From contig JAGYKB010000018.1 of assembly GCA_018401885.1 (NCBI GenBank), forward strand, positions 1 to 46,689: 46,689 nucleotides of DNA, given 5' to 3'. This document shows positions 27,068 to 36,964 of this stretch, in pieces. Numbering within the stretch: position 1 is the first letter of the stretch; every line of letters starts with the position of its first letter. A model generated the notes under the pieces. It worked only from the letters and a program-made list of their open reading frames with translations. It was not told the DNA's origin and did not search any database. The position numbers and the translations under genes were made by a program. This DNA comes from Gammaproteobacteria bacterium. GTDB taxonomy: Bacteria; Pseudomonadota; Gammaproteobacteria; Pseudomonadales; Pseudohongiellaceae.

Positions 27068-27449
27068 TGCGAATTTGCATGCCAAGCGGATGAGTCATCG
27101 CGTCGGGTTCCTTCGCTAGATCGATCAGCGTTTGTGCAACGCGGCCGGTTACGTCGAAGAAACTTAAGTCGCCGACTTTACGTGTGGTATTGCGCAGTCG
27201 ATTTGCCATTTGGCGGCCAATAGTGAAAATAATTTCAGGCTGGCTGTGGATATAGTCATTGAAATTGGCGTAACTAATCTCGGCGAGTTCGCTCTGGCTG
27301 CGTGTACGGCATCACGCGCTGCGATCCTCGGTCTGTTCGAAGAGCCACATTTCGCCGAAAAAATCCCCGGGGTTTAAATAGGCGACGATGACTTCTTTAC
27401 CGTCGTTATCTTCGAGAACTACTGAGACTGACCCGCTAACGATGTAATA
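27063..27449 (-). pseudogene. Decayed Crp/Vfr-family cAMP-receptor regulator
   Basis: One frame on the minus strand matches CRP/Vfr from about residue 40 to the end of the hinge. It reads [39 protein letters not shown], then a TGA (27314-27312) where CRP has the Trp of RSAW. It continues ELAEISYANF, RQMANRLRNTTRKVGDLSFF and DVTGRVAQTLIDLAKEPDAM, ending MQIRIS at the trpC stop. Missing are the first 40 or so residues and the whole helix-turn-helix (RQEIGxIVGCSRE...). Frame is kept through the TGA. Vfr is at exactly this place (trpC-vfr-osmC) in Pseudomonas. Good residue preservation suggests recent loss. Most of the gap between trpC and the OsmC gene is this relic. Confidence 0.9.
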
Positions 27450-27494
27450 CCTATACTAGATAGCCTTAACCTCATTATTAATAGGAATATAAAA

Positions 27495-27914
27495 ATGGAA
27501 GCGCGAGTAAAGTGGGTGGAGAATGTGATGTTCGTTGCAGAGTCCGGCAGCGGACACGCTATCGTGTTGGACGGCGCCCCCGAAGGCGGCGGTCGCAACA
27601 TGGGGATGCGCCCGCTTGAGTTAATGGCGCTGAGCGTTGGAAGTTGCTCGAGTTACGATGTGGTGACAATTCTGAAAAAAGCGCGCCAAGAGATTTCTGG
27701 CTGCGAGGCGATTGTGAGCGCGAAACGCGTTGATGCGGTGCCCGCAGTATTCGAATCTATTCACCTTCACTTTAAAGTGACGGGAAAAGAGCTTAGCGAA
27801 AAACAAGTTGAGCGAGCGGTAGAGTTGAGCGCCGATAAATACTGTTCGGCGTCAATTATGTTAATGGGTGCCGGCGTTAAGGTGACTCACGGCTTCGAAA
27901 TTATCGCCGCCTAG
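27495..27914 (+). CDS. OsmC/Ohr-family protein (YhfA-like)
   Basis: A 139-aa OsmC-fold protein with two conserved cysteines, C51 (SVGSCSSYDV) and C117 (DKYCSAS), the pair used by the family to reduce organic peroxides. The start MEARVKWVENVMFVAESGSG and GMRPLELMA match the YhfA branch, whose substrate is uncertain, rather than Ohr. It lies beside the vfr relic as its homologue lies beside vfr in Pseudomonas. Its stop TAG overlaps the stop of coq7 on the other strand (shared CTAG). Confidence 0.88.
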   Translation: MEARVKWVENVMFVAESGSGHAIVLDGAPEGGGRNMGMRPLELMALSVGSCSSYDVVTILKKARQEISGCEAIVSAKRVDAVPAVFESIHLHFKVTGKELSEKQVERAVELSADKYCSASIMLMGAGVKVTHGFEIIAA

Positions 27915-28558
27915 AGTCGATAAGTCGTTTTTTTCATTACCTGTGAGACAGCCGCCATCGCCCATTTTGCGGGAGTCGGCAGCGGCGTGCCGCCTGCATC
28001 GAGCGCAGCCTGTCCGTGCTGTTCCTCATCGATAATCATTTGCTCTAAGATCGCTCGGCTGCGGGTGTCTTCAGCCGGCAACTGGTCTAGGTGGTCGCGC
28101 AGATGTTCGCAGACCTGCTGTTCTGTTTCGGCGACAAAGCCGAGGCTCCAACGATCACCTGCAAGCCCGGCGGCCGCACCGATGCCGTAGGACAGGCCAT
28201 ACCAGAGGGGATTAAAAAGGCTTGGCCGACTGTCGAGCTGAGTTAAACGCTGCTCACACCAAGTTAGGTGATCTACCTCCTCTGCAGCCGCTTCCTCCAT
28301 GGATTCGCGAACGTCACGTAATTTGGCCGTAGCAGCCTGTCCTTGATAGAGCGCCTGTGCACAAACCTCACCCGTATGGTTAATGCGCATAAGTCCCGCG
28401 GCATGCTTTCGTGCTGTGTCGCTCATGTCATTTTCTGCAGTAGCCGCGGCGGGTGATTGCCGCAGGCCCTGGCTTGCCCCTGGCGTTACAGTGCGCAGCG
28501 CTTGATCGAACCCTATAAGTACGCGGTCTATAAAGCTATGGTGTACGCTTTTGCTCAT
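27911..28558 (-). CDS. coq7: 2-polyprenyl-3-methyl-6-methoxy-1,4-benzoquinol hydroxylase (Coq7/UbiF-type diiron)
   Basis: Hydroxylates demethoxyubiquinol, the penultimate step of ubiquinone synthesis. The 215-aa ferritin-like diiron protein shows metal ligands in RINHTGEVCAQALYQGQA, EAAAEEVDHLTWCEQRL and the late ILEQMIIDEEQHGQAAL. The start at 28558 (MSKSVHHSFIDR) gives the usual 215 aa and has GAGAGG upstream. The neighbouring OsmC gene agrees with the Pseudomonas order, with speD missing. It is the last gene on the minus strand before the convergent OsmC stop. Confidence 0.95.
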   Translation of the reverse strand: MSKSVHHSFIDRVLIGFDQALRTVTPGASQGLRQSPAAATAENDMSDTARKHAAGLMRINHTGEVCAQALYQGQAATAKLRDVRESMEEAAAEEVDHLTWCEQRLTQLDSRPSLFNPLWYGLSYGIGAAAGLAGDRWSLGFVAETEQQVCEHLRDHLDQLPAEDTRSRAILEQMIIDEEQHGQAALDAGGTPLPTPAKWAMAAVSQVMKKTTYRL

Positions 28559-28638
28559 CTCGATTCGACCTCTCATACTCTAATCAGCGTTTACCTTTTA
28601 ACGAAGTACGACTTCGACGCTGCCATTGGTTTTTTCAG

Positions 28639-29931
28639 TTAAGCCTGTTGCTCACGGGCTATGGCGCGATGACCGATGTCGCTGCGAGAATAGACGTCTT
28701 TCCACGTAATGCCTTTGGCCAAACTGTAGGCGCGTCGCTGAGCTTGCGCTACAGAGTCGCCGAGCGCTACGGCGCAAAGCACGCGCCCGCCGCTTGTAAC
28801 CACATGGTCGCCATCAAGCTTAGTGCCGGCATGAAAAATTTTTGCGCTTGAGTCTTCGCTCGCCCCATCTAATCCGCTGATCACCTCGCCGCTTGCATAG
28901 GACTCCGGATATCCGCCCGCTGCGAGCACTATGCCGACGGCGGGACGAGGGTCCCACTCTGCCGTCTGCCCATCGAGCGTACCGTTTACCGCCGCGAGGC
29001 AGTGTTCGACGAGGTCAGATTGCAGGCGCATCATCACGGGCTGCGCTTCAGGATCGCCGAAGCGGCAGTTAAACTCAACCACATCGATACTGCCCGATGG
29101 CGAGATCATCAGTCCCGCGTAGAGAAAGCCGGTGTAGGCATTCCCGTCCGCTGCCATGCCTGCGACCGTGGGGCGGATGATCTGCTCCATCGCGCGTTCC
29201 CAAATCTCCTCGCTCACGACAGGTGCGGGGGAGTAGGCGCCCATACCGCCGGTATTAGGGCCTTTGTCTCCGTCGTCACGCGCTTTGTGATCCTGCGAGG
29301 TCGCCATAGGTAGGATATTCTTGCCGTCGACCATCACAATAAAGCTGGCCTCCTCGCCAGCGAGAAACCCTTCGATCACAACGCGGTGACCTGCGTCACC
29401 AAATTTATTGCCCGCGAGCATCGCATCAACGGCGGTTTCTGCTTCTGCTTCGGTCGCTGCCACGACGACGCCTTTGCCTGCAGCAAGTCCGTCGGCTTTT
29501 ATTACAATGGGTGCACCCTCGGCGCGGATGTAGGCCTTTGCTGCCTCGACCTCGGTGAAGGTTTGGTAACTTGCAGTGGGGATTTTGTGGCGCTTCAAAA
29601 AGTCTTTTGTAAACGATTTAGAGCCTTCGAGCTGCGCGGCTGCTTTGCTCGGTCCGAAGCAGGGTAGACCGCGACCGCGAAAATAATCGACCACCCCAGC
29701 AACAAGTGGCGCCTCTGGCCCGACTAGCGTGAGGCCTACGCTATTAGCCTCGGCGAAGTCCGCGAGTGCTGCAAAATCCATTGTATCGATTGCGACATTG
29801 CTCAGAGCAGGCTCGCGCGCCGTGCCGGCGTTGCCCGGTGCAACGAATACTCGATCGACCGAAGGCGACTGTGCTGCTTTCCAGGCGAGCGAGTGTTCAC
29901 GCCCGCCGCTGCCTATCACGAGAACATTCAT
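28639..29931 (-). CDS. purD: Phosphoribosylamine-glycine ligase PurD
   Basis: ATP-dependent ligation of glycine to phosphoribosylamine, step 2 of purine synthesis. The 430-aa ATP-grasp enzyme opens MNVLVIGSGGREHSLAWKA. It has GPEAPLVAGVVD, FGPSKAAAQLEGSKSFTK, the ATP-binding PIVIKADGLAAGKGVVVA and the loop AMATSQDHKARDDGDKG-type segment, followed by NTGGMGAYSPAP and FNCRFGDPEAQPVM. Length is typical. It follows purH by 14 bp, as in Pseudomonas and E. coli. Confidence 0.97.
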   Translation of the reverse strand: MNVLVIGSGGREHSLAWKAAQSPSVDRVFVAPGNAGTAREPALSNVAIDTMDFAALADFAEANSVGLTLVGPEAPLVAGVVDYFRGRGLPCFGPSKAAAQLEGSKSFTKDFLKRHKIPTASYQTFTEVEAAKAYIRAEGAPIVIKADGLAAGKGVVVAATEAEAETAVDAMLAGNKFGDAGHRVVIEGFLAGEEASFIVMVDGKNILPMATSQDHKARDDGDKGPNTGGMGAYSPAPVVSEEIWERAMEQIIRPTVAGMAADGNAYTGFLYAGLMISPSGSIDVVEFNCRFGDPEAQPVMMRLQSDLVEHCLAAVNGTLDGQTAEWDPRPAVGIVLAAGGYPESYASGEVISGLDGASEDSSAKIFHAGTKLDGDHVVTSGGRVLCAVALGDSVAQAQRRAYSLAKGITWKDVYSRSDIGHRAIAREQQA

Positions 29932-29945
29932 TTGCTATTCCTTCT

Positions 29946-31538
29946 CTAGTGCCGGAAGTGACGAATACCGGTAAAGACCATGGCGATGTTGGCCTCGTCT
30001 GCAGCGGCAATCACCTCATCATCGCGCATCGAACCACCCGGTTGGATCACTGCGGTGATGCCCGCTGCTGCCGCGGCGTCGATGCCGTCCCGGAATGGAA
30101 AGAATGCATCCGACGCCATCACCGAACCCTCGACAACCAAATTTTCGTCCGCAGCTTTAATGCCGGCGATGCGCGCACTGTAGACCCGGCTCATTTGGCC
30201 TGCGCCTATGCCGATTGTCTGCAGGTCTTTGCAGTAAACGATGGCGTTAGATTTCACGTACTGGGCGACCGACCATGCGAACAGTAGGTCACGAATCTCG
30301 TCAGCACTCGGCGCACGCGCGCTAACCTGCTTGAGGTCCACAGCGCTGATAGTCGCGATGTCGCGATCTTGCACGAGTAGGCCGCCGTTCACACGTTTGT
30401 AGTCTAGTCCCGCCACGCGCGTCGTTGGCCACTGACCGCAGGACAGAACGCGAACGTTTTGCTTGCTTGCTGTAATTGCCAACGCCTCGGCTGAAACTGA
30501 CGGAGCAATGATGACCTCGGTAAACTGCTGGTCGACGATGCGCTGGGCGGTTGCAGCGTCGAGTTCGCGATTAAACGCGATGATGCCGCCGAACGCGGAT
30601 GTTGGGTCGGTTTGGAAGGCACGCTCATACGCTGCGAGTGCCGATTCGGCGACTGCGACGCCACAAGGGTTTGCGTGCTTAACGATAACGCAGGCTGGCT
30701 CGGCGAATTCTTTTACGCATTCAAGAGCAGCGTCAGTGTCTGCAATGTTGTTATACGACAGCGCTTTGCCCTGAAGCTGTTTGGCCGTGCTAATACTGGC
30801 CTCATTCGGTTCACGCTCGACATAAAATGCCGCGGCTTGATGGGGATTCTCGCCGTAGCGCATGTCCTGAGCCTTTAAAAACTGGCTATTAAATGTGCGC
30901 GGTAGAGCAGAGGTGTGGTCCTCTGTGTCTGCAGCAGGCAGCTTTGTGCCTAGGTAGTTGGCTATTGCGCCATCGTAGGCGGCGGTATGCTCGAAGGTCT
31001 TAACCGCAAAGTCGAATCGCGTCGCTTGATCGAGGCTGCAGTCATTGGCTTTGAGTTGAGCAATGAGCCCGTTATAGTCGCCGGGGTTTACCACAACCGT
31101 TACGAAGCGGTTGTTTTTGGCCGCCGCGCGCAACATCGTCGGTCCACCTATGTCGATATTCTCGATCGCGGTGGGCAAATCACACTCTGGGTTCGCAACT
31201 GTTGCCTCGAAGGGATAGAGATTAACCACCACCAAGTCGATCGGCGGGATATCGTGTGCCTCCATTACTGCCTGATCTTGGTCACGACGGGCGAGTATGC
31301 CGCCGTGAACCTTTGGATGCAGTGTTTTTACGCGGCCATCCATCATCTCAGGGAAACCCGTATACTCAGAAATCTCTATTGCCGCGATACCGGCCTCCTG
31401 CAGAAGGCGATAGGTGCCGCCCGTAGAGAGTAATTCGACACCAAGGTCGGTGAGAGATTGAGCGAAGGGCACAAGGCCGGCTTTATCTGAAACACTGAGC
31501 AAGGCTCGGCGGATGGCGACAGAGGTGTCTGAGGTCAT
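29946..31538 (-). CDS. purH: Bifunctional AICAR transformylase/IMP cyclohydrolase PurH
   Basis: Performs the last two steps to IMP. The 530-aa protein has an N-terminal MGS-like cyclohydrolase domain ([62 protein letters not shown]) and a C-terminal transformylase domain from about residue 200. The latter includes [13 protein letters not shown], the catalytic Lys-His in [20 protein letters not shown] and [15 protein letters not shown]. Length is normal. It lies 90 bp downstream of fis and just upstream of purD. No PurR-like operator was recognised in the 90-bp gap. Confidence 0.97.
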   Translation of the reverse strand: MTSDTSVAIRRALLSVSDKAGLVPFAQSLTDLGVELLSTGGTYRLLQEAGIAAIEISEYTGFPEMMDGRVKTLHPKVHGGILARRDQDQAVMEAHDIPPIDLVVVNLYPFEATVANPECDLPTAIENIDIGGPTMLRAAAKNNRFVTVVVNPGDYNGLIAQLKANDCSLDQATRFDFAVKTFEHTAAYDGAIANYLGTKLPAADTEDHTSALPRTFNSQFLKAQDMRYGENPHQAAAFYVEREPNEASISTAKQLQGKALSYNNIADTDAALECVKEFAEPACVIVKHANPCGVAVAESALAAYERAFQTDPTSAFGGIIAFNRELDAATAQRIVDQQFTEVIIAPSVSAEALAITASKQNVRVLSCGQWPTTRVAGLDYKRVNGGLLVQDRDIATISAVDLKQVSARAPSADEIRDLLFAWSVAQYVKSNAIVYCKDLQTIGIGAGQMSRVYSARIAGIKAADENLVVEGSVMASDAFFPFRDGIDAAAAAGITAVIQPGGSMRDDEVIAAADEANIAMVFTGIRHFRH

Positions 31539-31628
31539 AGCTTGGCTTCTTTGTAGTTACGGGTAGGTGGTTGGTTAGCGCGGCGGCCGTGTGTAAATTG
31601 ACGTCGCTAGGTGCGAGAGGGCGCCGAT

Positions 31629-32018
31629 TTACAGCAGTCCATACTGTTTTAGCTTGGTGCGAAGGGTACCACGATTGAGTCCGAGCACGATAGCCGCCTT
31701 GCTTTGGTTGCCCCGCGTTTGTTGCATTACTGCGGCGAGAAGAGGTGCTTCGACCTCGGCCAACACTAGCGCGTAGAGGTCTCTCGCCTGCTCGCCTTCT
31801 AATAGTTCGAAATAATTTCCGACAGAGCTTCTCACCTGCTCTCGCAAGGTCGGGGCGTTAGCGGGACGCAACTCGTCGAGATGGAGTGCAGCGCGCAGGG
31901 TTTCAGTTTCTTGAAGACTTGCAGGCGCAAAGGCGGGTAGATCAATGCCACCTGAGTCGTCGTCTAGACCAAATATCTCATCGAGCATAGATTCATCCGA
32001 ATCGCTTAGGTTGCTCAT
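31629..32018 (-). CDS. fis: Fis-family nucleoid protein with acidic N-terminal extension
   Basis: DNA-bending nucleoid and transcription regulator. The C-terminal 90 residues match Fis: [55 protein letters not shown] and [12 protein letters not shown] (the helix-turn-helix). At 129 aa it is longer than E. coli Fis (98 aa) because of an Asp/Glu/Ser-rich head ([20 protein letters not shown]). The head is in frame with the ATGA overlap to dusB, which supports this start; an internal start is possible. The dusB-fis pairing is conserved across gammaproteobacteria and couples fis to growth-dependent transcription. Confidence 0.93.
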   Translation of the reverse strand: MSNLSDSDESMLDEIFGLDDDSGGIDLPAFAPASLQETETLRAALHLDELRPANAPTLREQVRSSVGNYFELLEGEQARDLYALVLAEVEAPLLAAVMQQTRGNQSKAAIVLGLNRGTLRTKLKQYGLL

Positions 32019-33019
32019 GCTGCAATGCCTCGCGCTACTGATAGGGTGTTTGCGATGGCCGTCTGGAAGAAGGCGTCGACTAAGTCTAACTGGTGCTGTG
32101 CCTCGGTAGCTGCATTGAACGCCTGCATAAATTCGCGGGCGCCTTCAAGCCCCTCCGTATAGCCGTTTACATGCTTTCGCGCGTAAAGTGCGCCGCGGTG
32201 TTCGCCGTAGAAAGTATGAAGTTTATGCAAATGGCTTACAGCGACCTCATGCCGCTCCTGTGCCGAGGGAGTTGGTAGATGGCTGCCGTCTTTGAGAAAT
32301 TGCTCAATTTGACGGAATATCCAGGGGCTGCCCTGCGCACCGCGGCCTATCATCAGTGCGTCTGCGCCCGTGTGATGAAGAACGTGCTGCGCGCGCTCCG
32401 GCGAGTCGATATCGCCGTTGGCGACAATGGGAATTCCTACTGCCTGTTTGATGGCGGCAATCGTGTCGTATTCCACTGCGCCCTTGAAGCGACACTCGCG
32501 AGTTCGCCCGTGGACAGTGAGAAGCTGAATGCCACAGTCTTCGGCTATTTTTGCGACTTCGACACCGTTGCGAGACTCGGGACACCAGCCGGTGCGGATT
32601 TTAAGCGTGACGGGAATTTCGACTGCGGCGACTACCGCGCGCAGGATGCGCTCAACGAGGTCTGTATCGCGCAGCAATGCTGAGCCTGCCGCTTTTTTCA
32701 TGACCTTCTTAGCGGGGCAGCCCATATTTATATCGATCGCATCGGCCCCGAGTTCCGCGTTATGTCGTGCGCATTGCGCCATGATTCCTGGGTCAGATCC
32801 CGCAATCTGGATTACCTGTGGACTGCTGACTTCTGCCTTCACCTGACGCAATCTCAATCGCTCTTTCTCCCACAGTTCTTTGCTCGACGGCAGCATTTCG
32901 GCAACGGTGATCCCTGCCCCCTGCTGGCTGCAGATCTCACGGAAAGGCGCATCGCAGACCCCAACCATCGGCGCGAGGAAGAGGTTGTTACGCAATGTAT
33001 AAGGGCCGATGCTTTGCAC
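32015..33019 (-). CDS. dusB: tRNA-dihydrouridine synthase DusB
   Basis: FMN/NADPH-dependent reduction of a D-loop uridine in tRNAs. The 334-aa TIM-barrel protein shows [16 protein letters not shown], the FMN-contact [27 protein letters not shown] with the catalytic Cys, [34 protein letters not shown] and [12 protein letters not shown]. The C-terminal tRNA-binding helical domain has [10 protein letters not shown]. It overlaps fis by 4 bp, so fis translation is coupled to it. The 202-bp gap upstream should hold the dusB-fis promoter; I could not fix a convincing one. Confidence 0.96.
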   Translation of the reverse strand: MQSIGPYTLRNNLFLAPMVGVCDAPFREICSQQGAGITVAEMLPSSKELWEKERLRLRQVKAEVSSPQVIQIAGSDPGIMAQCARHNAELGADAIDINMGCPAKKVMKKAAGSALLRDTDLVERILRAVVAAVEIPVTLKIRTGWCPESRNGVEVAKIAEDCGIQLLTVHGRTRECRFKGAVEYDTIAAIKQAVGIPIVANGDIDSPERAQHVLHHTGADALMIGRGAQGSPWIFRQIEQFLKDGSHLPTPSAQERHEVAVSHLHKLHTFYGEHRGALYARKHVNGYTEGLEGAREFMQAFNAATEAQHQLDLVDAFFQTAIANTLSVARGIAA

Positions 33020-33221
33020 GGAAGTTATCTCAAATGGTTATAACTGGCTGTAGGCTAAACTGAGGAATAACTCATTTTTCGACAGTCTCGCTTACTCTTC
33101 TGCGGGAACGTGTGCCTAAGCGCTTATGATAGCGATGACTTAAGCGAAGCGGAAGCCTTTGCTCCACCGCTGCGTTGGATGCAGTGCTCTGGCACGACAC
33201 GCAATCTTCGTAGTGACTGCA

Positions 33222-33971
33222 TTAAGGCGCTCTGAAAGCGACGGTATAGTTAACCGCCTCCGCGCCGGGATCTATTAGCTCTAACCGAATGTTCACGCGT
33301 TCACCTGCAGCGAGCGCTTTGTTCGGATCGACCGACGCGGGTAAATACTCTTTCGGTGCAAATTCTCGCAGTGCTACGCTGCGCCGAGCCGCAGTATCAA
33401 AGCTGAGGATGAGAATTGGCGGTGCCTGTGCGAGCGGAGCCGAATTGTGCAGTCTAAAGCTCACAACAAGACTATTGTTGCCCTCGCTACCGGAGACGAC
33501 ATTGAGCGTCTCTCCTCGGAGAGCCGAAATATCAATGAAAGGCGGGATCGAACAAGAGAGCAGGTCGCAGAACTGCGCGTAGAGCGGGTAGAGTTTCGGC
33601 GAATGCTGATAAAGATGCCGGTTATACCAGAGGTATTGTGCGGCGAGCGCCGCTATCAGCAGGAAAAGGCAAACAATTTGGCCCAACGCCTTGGCGACGT
33701 CTCGCCAAGATGTCCTAGGCTTGGCGGTAATCTCTATAGACTCAGCCTCGACAGACGGGAGTTGGAGTGATTCAAGTGGCTCTAACCCGCCGCCGCTGAG
33801 CAGCGCGTAGTCGGTGCTTAATGCACGCGCACGTATCGCGGCACTCTGCGTCGCATCGAAAAGACGGAGGCACGACCCGCAGCGAACCTGCGAAGTAGCG
33901 TCTCCGACCAGACGCGCGCTTATCTTGATTTGAGAGTGGCAAAAGGGGCAACGGGCTGCGACTGTATTCAT
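33222..33971 (-). CDS. Zinc-ribbon, single-pass membrane protein (DUF3426)
   Basis: Function unknown. The 249-aa protein opens with a four-cysteine zinc ribbon of the MJ0042 type (C8, C11, C31, C34; RCPFCHSQ...RCGSCLRLF), then a variable linker, one membrane helix (about 98-116, VCLFLLIAALAAQYLWY). An outer domain with a conserved CSIPPF-like segment (LLSCSIPPFIDISAL) and a beta-sandwich-like end (NIRLELIDPGAEAVNYTVAF) follows; this outer part fits DUF3426. Topology would place the ribbon in the cytoplasm and the C-terminal domain in the periplasm. It lies between prmA and dusB, as its homologue does in Pseudomonas, but its job there is not known to me. Confidence 0.85.
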   Translation of the reverse strand: MNTVAARCPFCHSQIKISARLVGDATSQVRCGSCLRLFDATQSAAIRARALSTDYALLSGGGLEPLESLQLPSVEAESIEITAKPRTSWRDVAKALGQIVCLFLLIAALAAQYLWYNRHLYQHSPKLYPLYAQFCDLLSCSIPPFIDISALRGETLNVVSGSEGNNSLVVSFRLHNSAPLAQAPPILILSFDTAARRSVALREFAPKEYLPASVDPNKALAAGERVNIRLELIDPGAEAVNYTVAFRAP

Positions 33972-34006
33972 AGTTGTCCGATTTTGTTCTCAAATTGTCT
34001 TTTATG

Positions 34007-34900
34007 CTAACGCCTAATCCCGCTTATCCGAACCCAGTCTTCGCGGTGTACCGCCGGGCTCATATCAAACCATTGACTGTAGGTATCGATAATTGCTTCG
34101 GCCTGTTCGGCAAGAAGGCCCGAGAGGACAATGCTGCCTTTAGGTTTTAAAAGCGATGCAAACTTCGGCGCTAGGCTATGTAAGGGTTCGGCGAGAATAT
34201 TGGCGAGCAAAATGTCGACGCTCGCAGGACTACTGATGGCATCATACGCTTCAGGCAAGAAGGTTCCTACGCTGCCTTCTTGAAGACCGTTGCGTGCACA
34301 GTTGTCGTTCGTGGCCAAGACAGCCTGTGGGTCGTTGTCTACGCCTTGCACGCGTTTAGCGCCGAGTAGCGCTGCGGCTATCGCGAGAATGCCAGAGCCG
34401 CAGCCATAGTCGACGACGTCTTTATCGCTGAGATCCTGCGTCGCAAGCCACTGCAGGCAAAGCGCCGTGGTGGCATGACTACCGCTGCCAAAAGCAAGCC
34501 CTGGGTCGAGCATGATAGTGGTTGCACTAGGATCGGGCGGTTCTTGCCAGCTCGGGCAGATCCACAGCTTTTCGCCAAACTGCATCGCCGAAAAAGTGTC
34601 CATCCAGCTGCGTTCCCATGCCTGATCCTCGATTTTTTCAACCCCAAGGCTCTCTCTATTAACGATAGACGCATTGCTACGGAGCCAGACGAGCAACTCG
34701 CTGAGGTCTGTGTCCTCTTCGAAGAGCGCGCACAGCACGAGGCTGTCCCAAAGAGGTGTGCTGTCTAGCTCTTCCTGGAATACCGGCTGATCTTCCGCAT
34801 CGAGATAGGTGATCGAAACAGCGCCCGCATTTAAAAGCTGTGGTTCAATGAAATCGACATGCTCTGGGACTATTTGAATTTTAAGTTGTTGCCAATTCAT
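34007..34900 (-). CDS. prmA: Ribosomal protein L11 methyltransferase PrmA
   Basis: Trimethylates several amino groups of ribosomal protein L11. The 297-aa protein has the N-terminal L11-recognition domain (MNWQQLKIQIVPEHVDFIEP), the linker WICPSWQEPPDP, LDPGLAFGSGSHATTALCL, SAM motif I VVDYGCGSGILAIAA and the NPPF-like DILLANILAEPL. The start at 34900 is where the family begins; upstream codons, in frame from 34966, run through the accC terminator and are not coding. It follows accC after a clear terminator, so it probably has its own promoter within 34901-34935 or is read through. Confidence 0.96.
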   Translation of the reverse strand: MNWQQLKIQIVPEHVDFIEPQLLNAGAVSITYLDAEDQPVFQEELDSTPLWDSLVLCALFEEDTDLSELLVWLRSNASIVNRESLGVEKIEDQAWERSWMDTFSAMQFGEKLWICPSWQEPPDPSATTIMLDPGLAFGSGSHATTALCLQWLATQDLSDKDVVDYGCGSGILAIAAALLGAKRVQGVDNDPQAVLATNDNCARNGLQEGSVGTFLPEAYDAISSPASVDILLANILAEPLHSLAPKFASLLKPKGSIVLSGLLAEQAEAIIDTYSQWFDMSPAVHREDWVRISGIRR

Positions 34901-34935
34901 GCTGGGCTCTTTATTTGTTGGTTGAGCGAGAGCAG

Positions 34936-34964
34936 AAAGAAAAAAGGGGCGGTCAAAGCCGCCC
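34936..34964 (-). terminator. Rho-independent terminator after accC
   Basis: On the minus strand a 6-bp GC stem (GGGCGG / CCGCCC) with a 6-base loop is followed at once by C and a run of six T and further T-rich bases. It lies 38 bp beyond the accC stop. Confidence 0.8.
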
Positions 34965-35001
34965 ATTTTATACCGTATAGAAAAAACTAAACGCGAGAAT
35001 G

Positions 35002-36342
35002 TTAGAGTTTTAGCTTCTTTTCAAGATAGTGGATATTGACGCCGCCTTTTTTAAACTCGCTGTCGCGAGCGAGGTCTTTATGCAGCTCAATGTTGCTGCT
35101 AATGCCATCGATAAGCATTTCTTCGAGCGCGATTTCCATTCGCTTCAATGCTTCCTCCCTCGTATCGGCCGAACAAATTAGCTTGGCAATGAGCGAGTCG
35201 TAATAAGGGGGCACTGTGTAGCCACTGTACAGATGAGAGTCGACACGAACGCCGTTACCACCGGGCGCATGGAACATCGTCACTTTGCCTGGGCTAGGTA
35301 GGAAGGTTGCTGGGTCTTCTGCATTGATGCGACATTCGAATGAGTGGCCTTTAATCACAATATCCGACTGTTTGTAGCTCAGCGGACTGCCGCCTGCGAT
35401 CAACAGTTGCTCGCGAACAATGTCAACGCCGCTCACCTGCTCTGTCACGGGGTGTTCTACCTGAACGCGCGTGTTCATTTCGATAAAGTAGAAACGCTCG
35501 TCTTGATAGAGGAATTCGAGCGTACCTGCTCCACGGTATTTTAGTTGCTCACAGGCGCGGATACAGGTAGCGGCAACTTCCGCTCTGATATGGTCGGGGA
35601 TTCCTGGGGCGGGCGCCTCTTCGATTACTTTTTGATGACGGCGCTGCAATGAGCAGTCTCGGTCTCCTAGATGGATAGCATTACCCTGTCCGTCGCCGAG
35701 GACTTGTATTTCAACATGGCGAGGATTCTCAAGATATTTCTCGAGATAGCAAACGCCGCTGCCGAAGAAAGACTGCGCTTCAGTTTGTGTGACATGAATG
35801 CTGCTCAGCAGATCCGCTTCGTCATGCACCACGCGCATACCGCGTCCGCCACCACCTGCAGCAGCTTTAATAATAACCGGGAAACCAATGTCACGGGCGA
35901 TCTGGAGAGTGCGTGCATCATCGTTGTCCAGTGGGCCGTTAGATCCCGGTACCGTTGGTACGCCTGCCTCGATCATCACTTTAATGGCCGAGACTTTGTC
36001 GCCCATCATGCGGATGGTTTCTGCCTTAGGGCCGATAAAGGTAAAACCGCTGTTCTCGACCTGCTCTGCGAAGTCTGCATTCTCAGAGAGAAAGCCATAG
36101 CCTGGGTGCACCGCATCGGCTTCCGTAACTTCCATCGCCGAAATAATCGATGGAATGTTGAGGTAGCTTTCGGTGGGGCTTGGCGGCCCGATGCACACCG
36201 ACTCATCTGCGAGATGAACATGCATGAGATCTTTGTCGGCGGTTGAGTGTACAGCGACCGTTTTAATGCCGAGCTGTTTGCAGGCGCGCAGGACGCGTAA
36301 GGCAATCTCACCACGGTTCGCAATTAGTACTTTTTTAAGCAT
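35002..36342 (-). CDS. accC: Acetyl-CoA carboxylase, biotin carboxylase subunit
   Basis: ATP- and bicarbonate-dependent carboxylation of the biotin on AccB. The 446-aa ATP-grasp protein opens [20 protein letters not shown]. It has [31 protein letters not shown], the Gly-rich ATP lid [50 protein letters not shown] (metal ligands) and [12 protein letters not shown]. Length is normal. It follows accB by 53 bp and ends before a strong terminator, closing an aroQ-accB-accC group. Confidence 0.98.
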   Translation of the reverse strand: MLKKVLIANRGEIALRVLRACKQLGIKTVAVHSTADKDLMHVHLADESVCIGPPSPTESYLNIPSIISAMEVTEADAVHPGYGFLSENADFAEQVENSGFTFIGPKAETIRMMGDKVSAIKVMIEAGVPTVPGSNGPLDNDDARTLQIARDIGFPVIIKAAAGGGGRGMRVVHDEADLLSSIHVTQTEAQSFFGSGVCYLEKYLENPRHVEIQVLGDGQGNAIHLGDRDCSLQRRHQKVIEEAPAPGIPDHIRAEVAATCIRACEQLKYRGAGTLEFLYQDERFYFIEMNTRVQVEHPVTEQVSGVDIVREQLLIAGGSPLSYKQSDIVIKGHSFECRINAEDPATFLPSPGKVTMFHAPGGNGVRVDSHLYSGYTVPPYYDSLIAKLICSADTREEALKRMEIALEEMLIDGISSNIELHKDLARDSEFKKGGVNIHYLEKKLKL

Positions 36343-36395
36343 TGCACAAATCCCTAAATTGTTAGCCCGCCCCCAGCGTGAGCTGGGTTTGTGCG

Positions 36396-36851
36396 CTAAG
36401 CGATGACGATGAGGGGTTGGTCGAATTCGACTGGCTCGCCGTCTTTGACGAGTATGGCTTCGACGATGCCAGCGTGATCTGCCTCGATCTGATTCATCAT
36501 TTTCATCGCCTCAACGATGCAAATTACATCGCCGGCCTTCACGTGTTTGCCGATTTCAACGAAAGGGGGAGACGAGGGAGAGGGAGAACTGTAGAACGTG
36601 CCTACCATTGGCGATTTGACAGCATTCGCAGTCGCGGCAGGGGCGGCGCTCAGAGTCGAAGCACCCGCTGCCGGCGCAGCTGCGGGTGCTGGCGCTGCGA
36701 CCTGTGGCATCTGATAGGTTACGGCTTGAGGCTGAACAGAGCTGGAACCGCGGCTGATTCGAACTGATTCTTCGCCTTCTTTAATCTCGATTTCCGCAAT
36801 GTCAGACGCCTCGAGTAGTTCGATGAGTTTTTTTACCTTCCTGATATCCAT
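36396..36851 (-). CDS. accB: Acetyl-CoA carboxylase, biotin carboxyl carrier protein
   Basis: Carries the carboxylated biotin between AccC and the AccAD transferase. The 151-aa protein begins [20 protein letters not shown]. It has a Pro/Ala-rich hinge (about 48-78) and a C-terminal biotinyl domain ([21 protein letters not shown]) with biotinylated K117 in EAMKMMN. The thumb insertion in the biotinyl domain is as in E. coli. It lies 113 bp downstream of aroQ. Confidence 0.97.
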   Translation of the reverse strand: MDIRKVKKLIELLEASDIAEIEIKEGEESVRISRGSSSVQPQAVTYQMPQVAAPAPAAAPAAGASTLSAAPAATANAVKSPMVGTFYSSPSPSSPPFVEIGKHVKAGDVICIVEAMKMMNQIEADHAGIVEAILVKDGEPVEFDQPLIVIA

Positions 36852-36964
36852 TTTGCTTATCGCCTCTTTGGTTGAGAATGCCGCGCTCGGGGCACGTTAA
36901 AGGTGTTAAAAAGTCTGAGTTAAAAGTGGTTCTGAACTGCGTGCAGGCCTGCTCTTGTCGCGTG

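Noticed and set aside
27312..27314. TGA in the crp/vfr relic read as a recoded codon
   Set aside because: Both ends of the gene, including the DNA-binding motif, are missing, so recoding could not give a working regulator, and other genes here use TGA as stop (for example trpC and murU).
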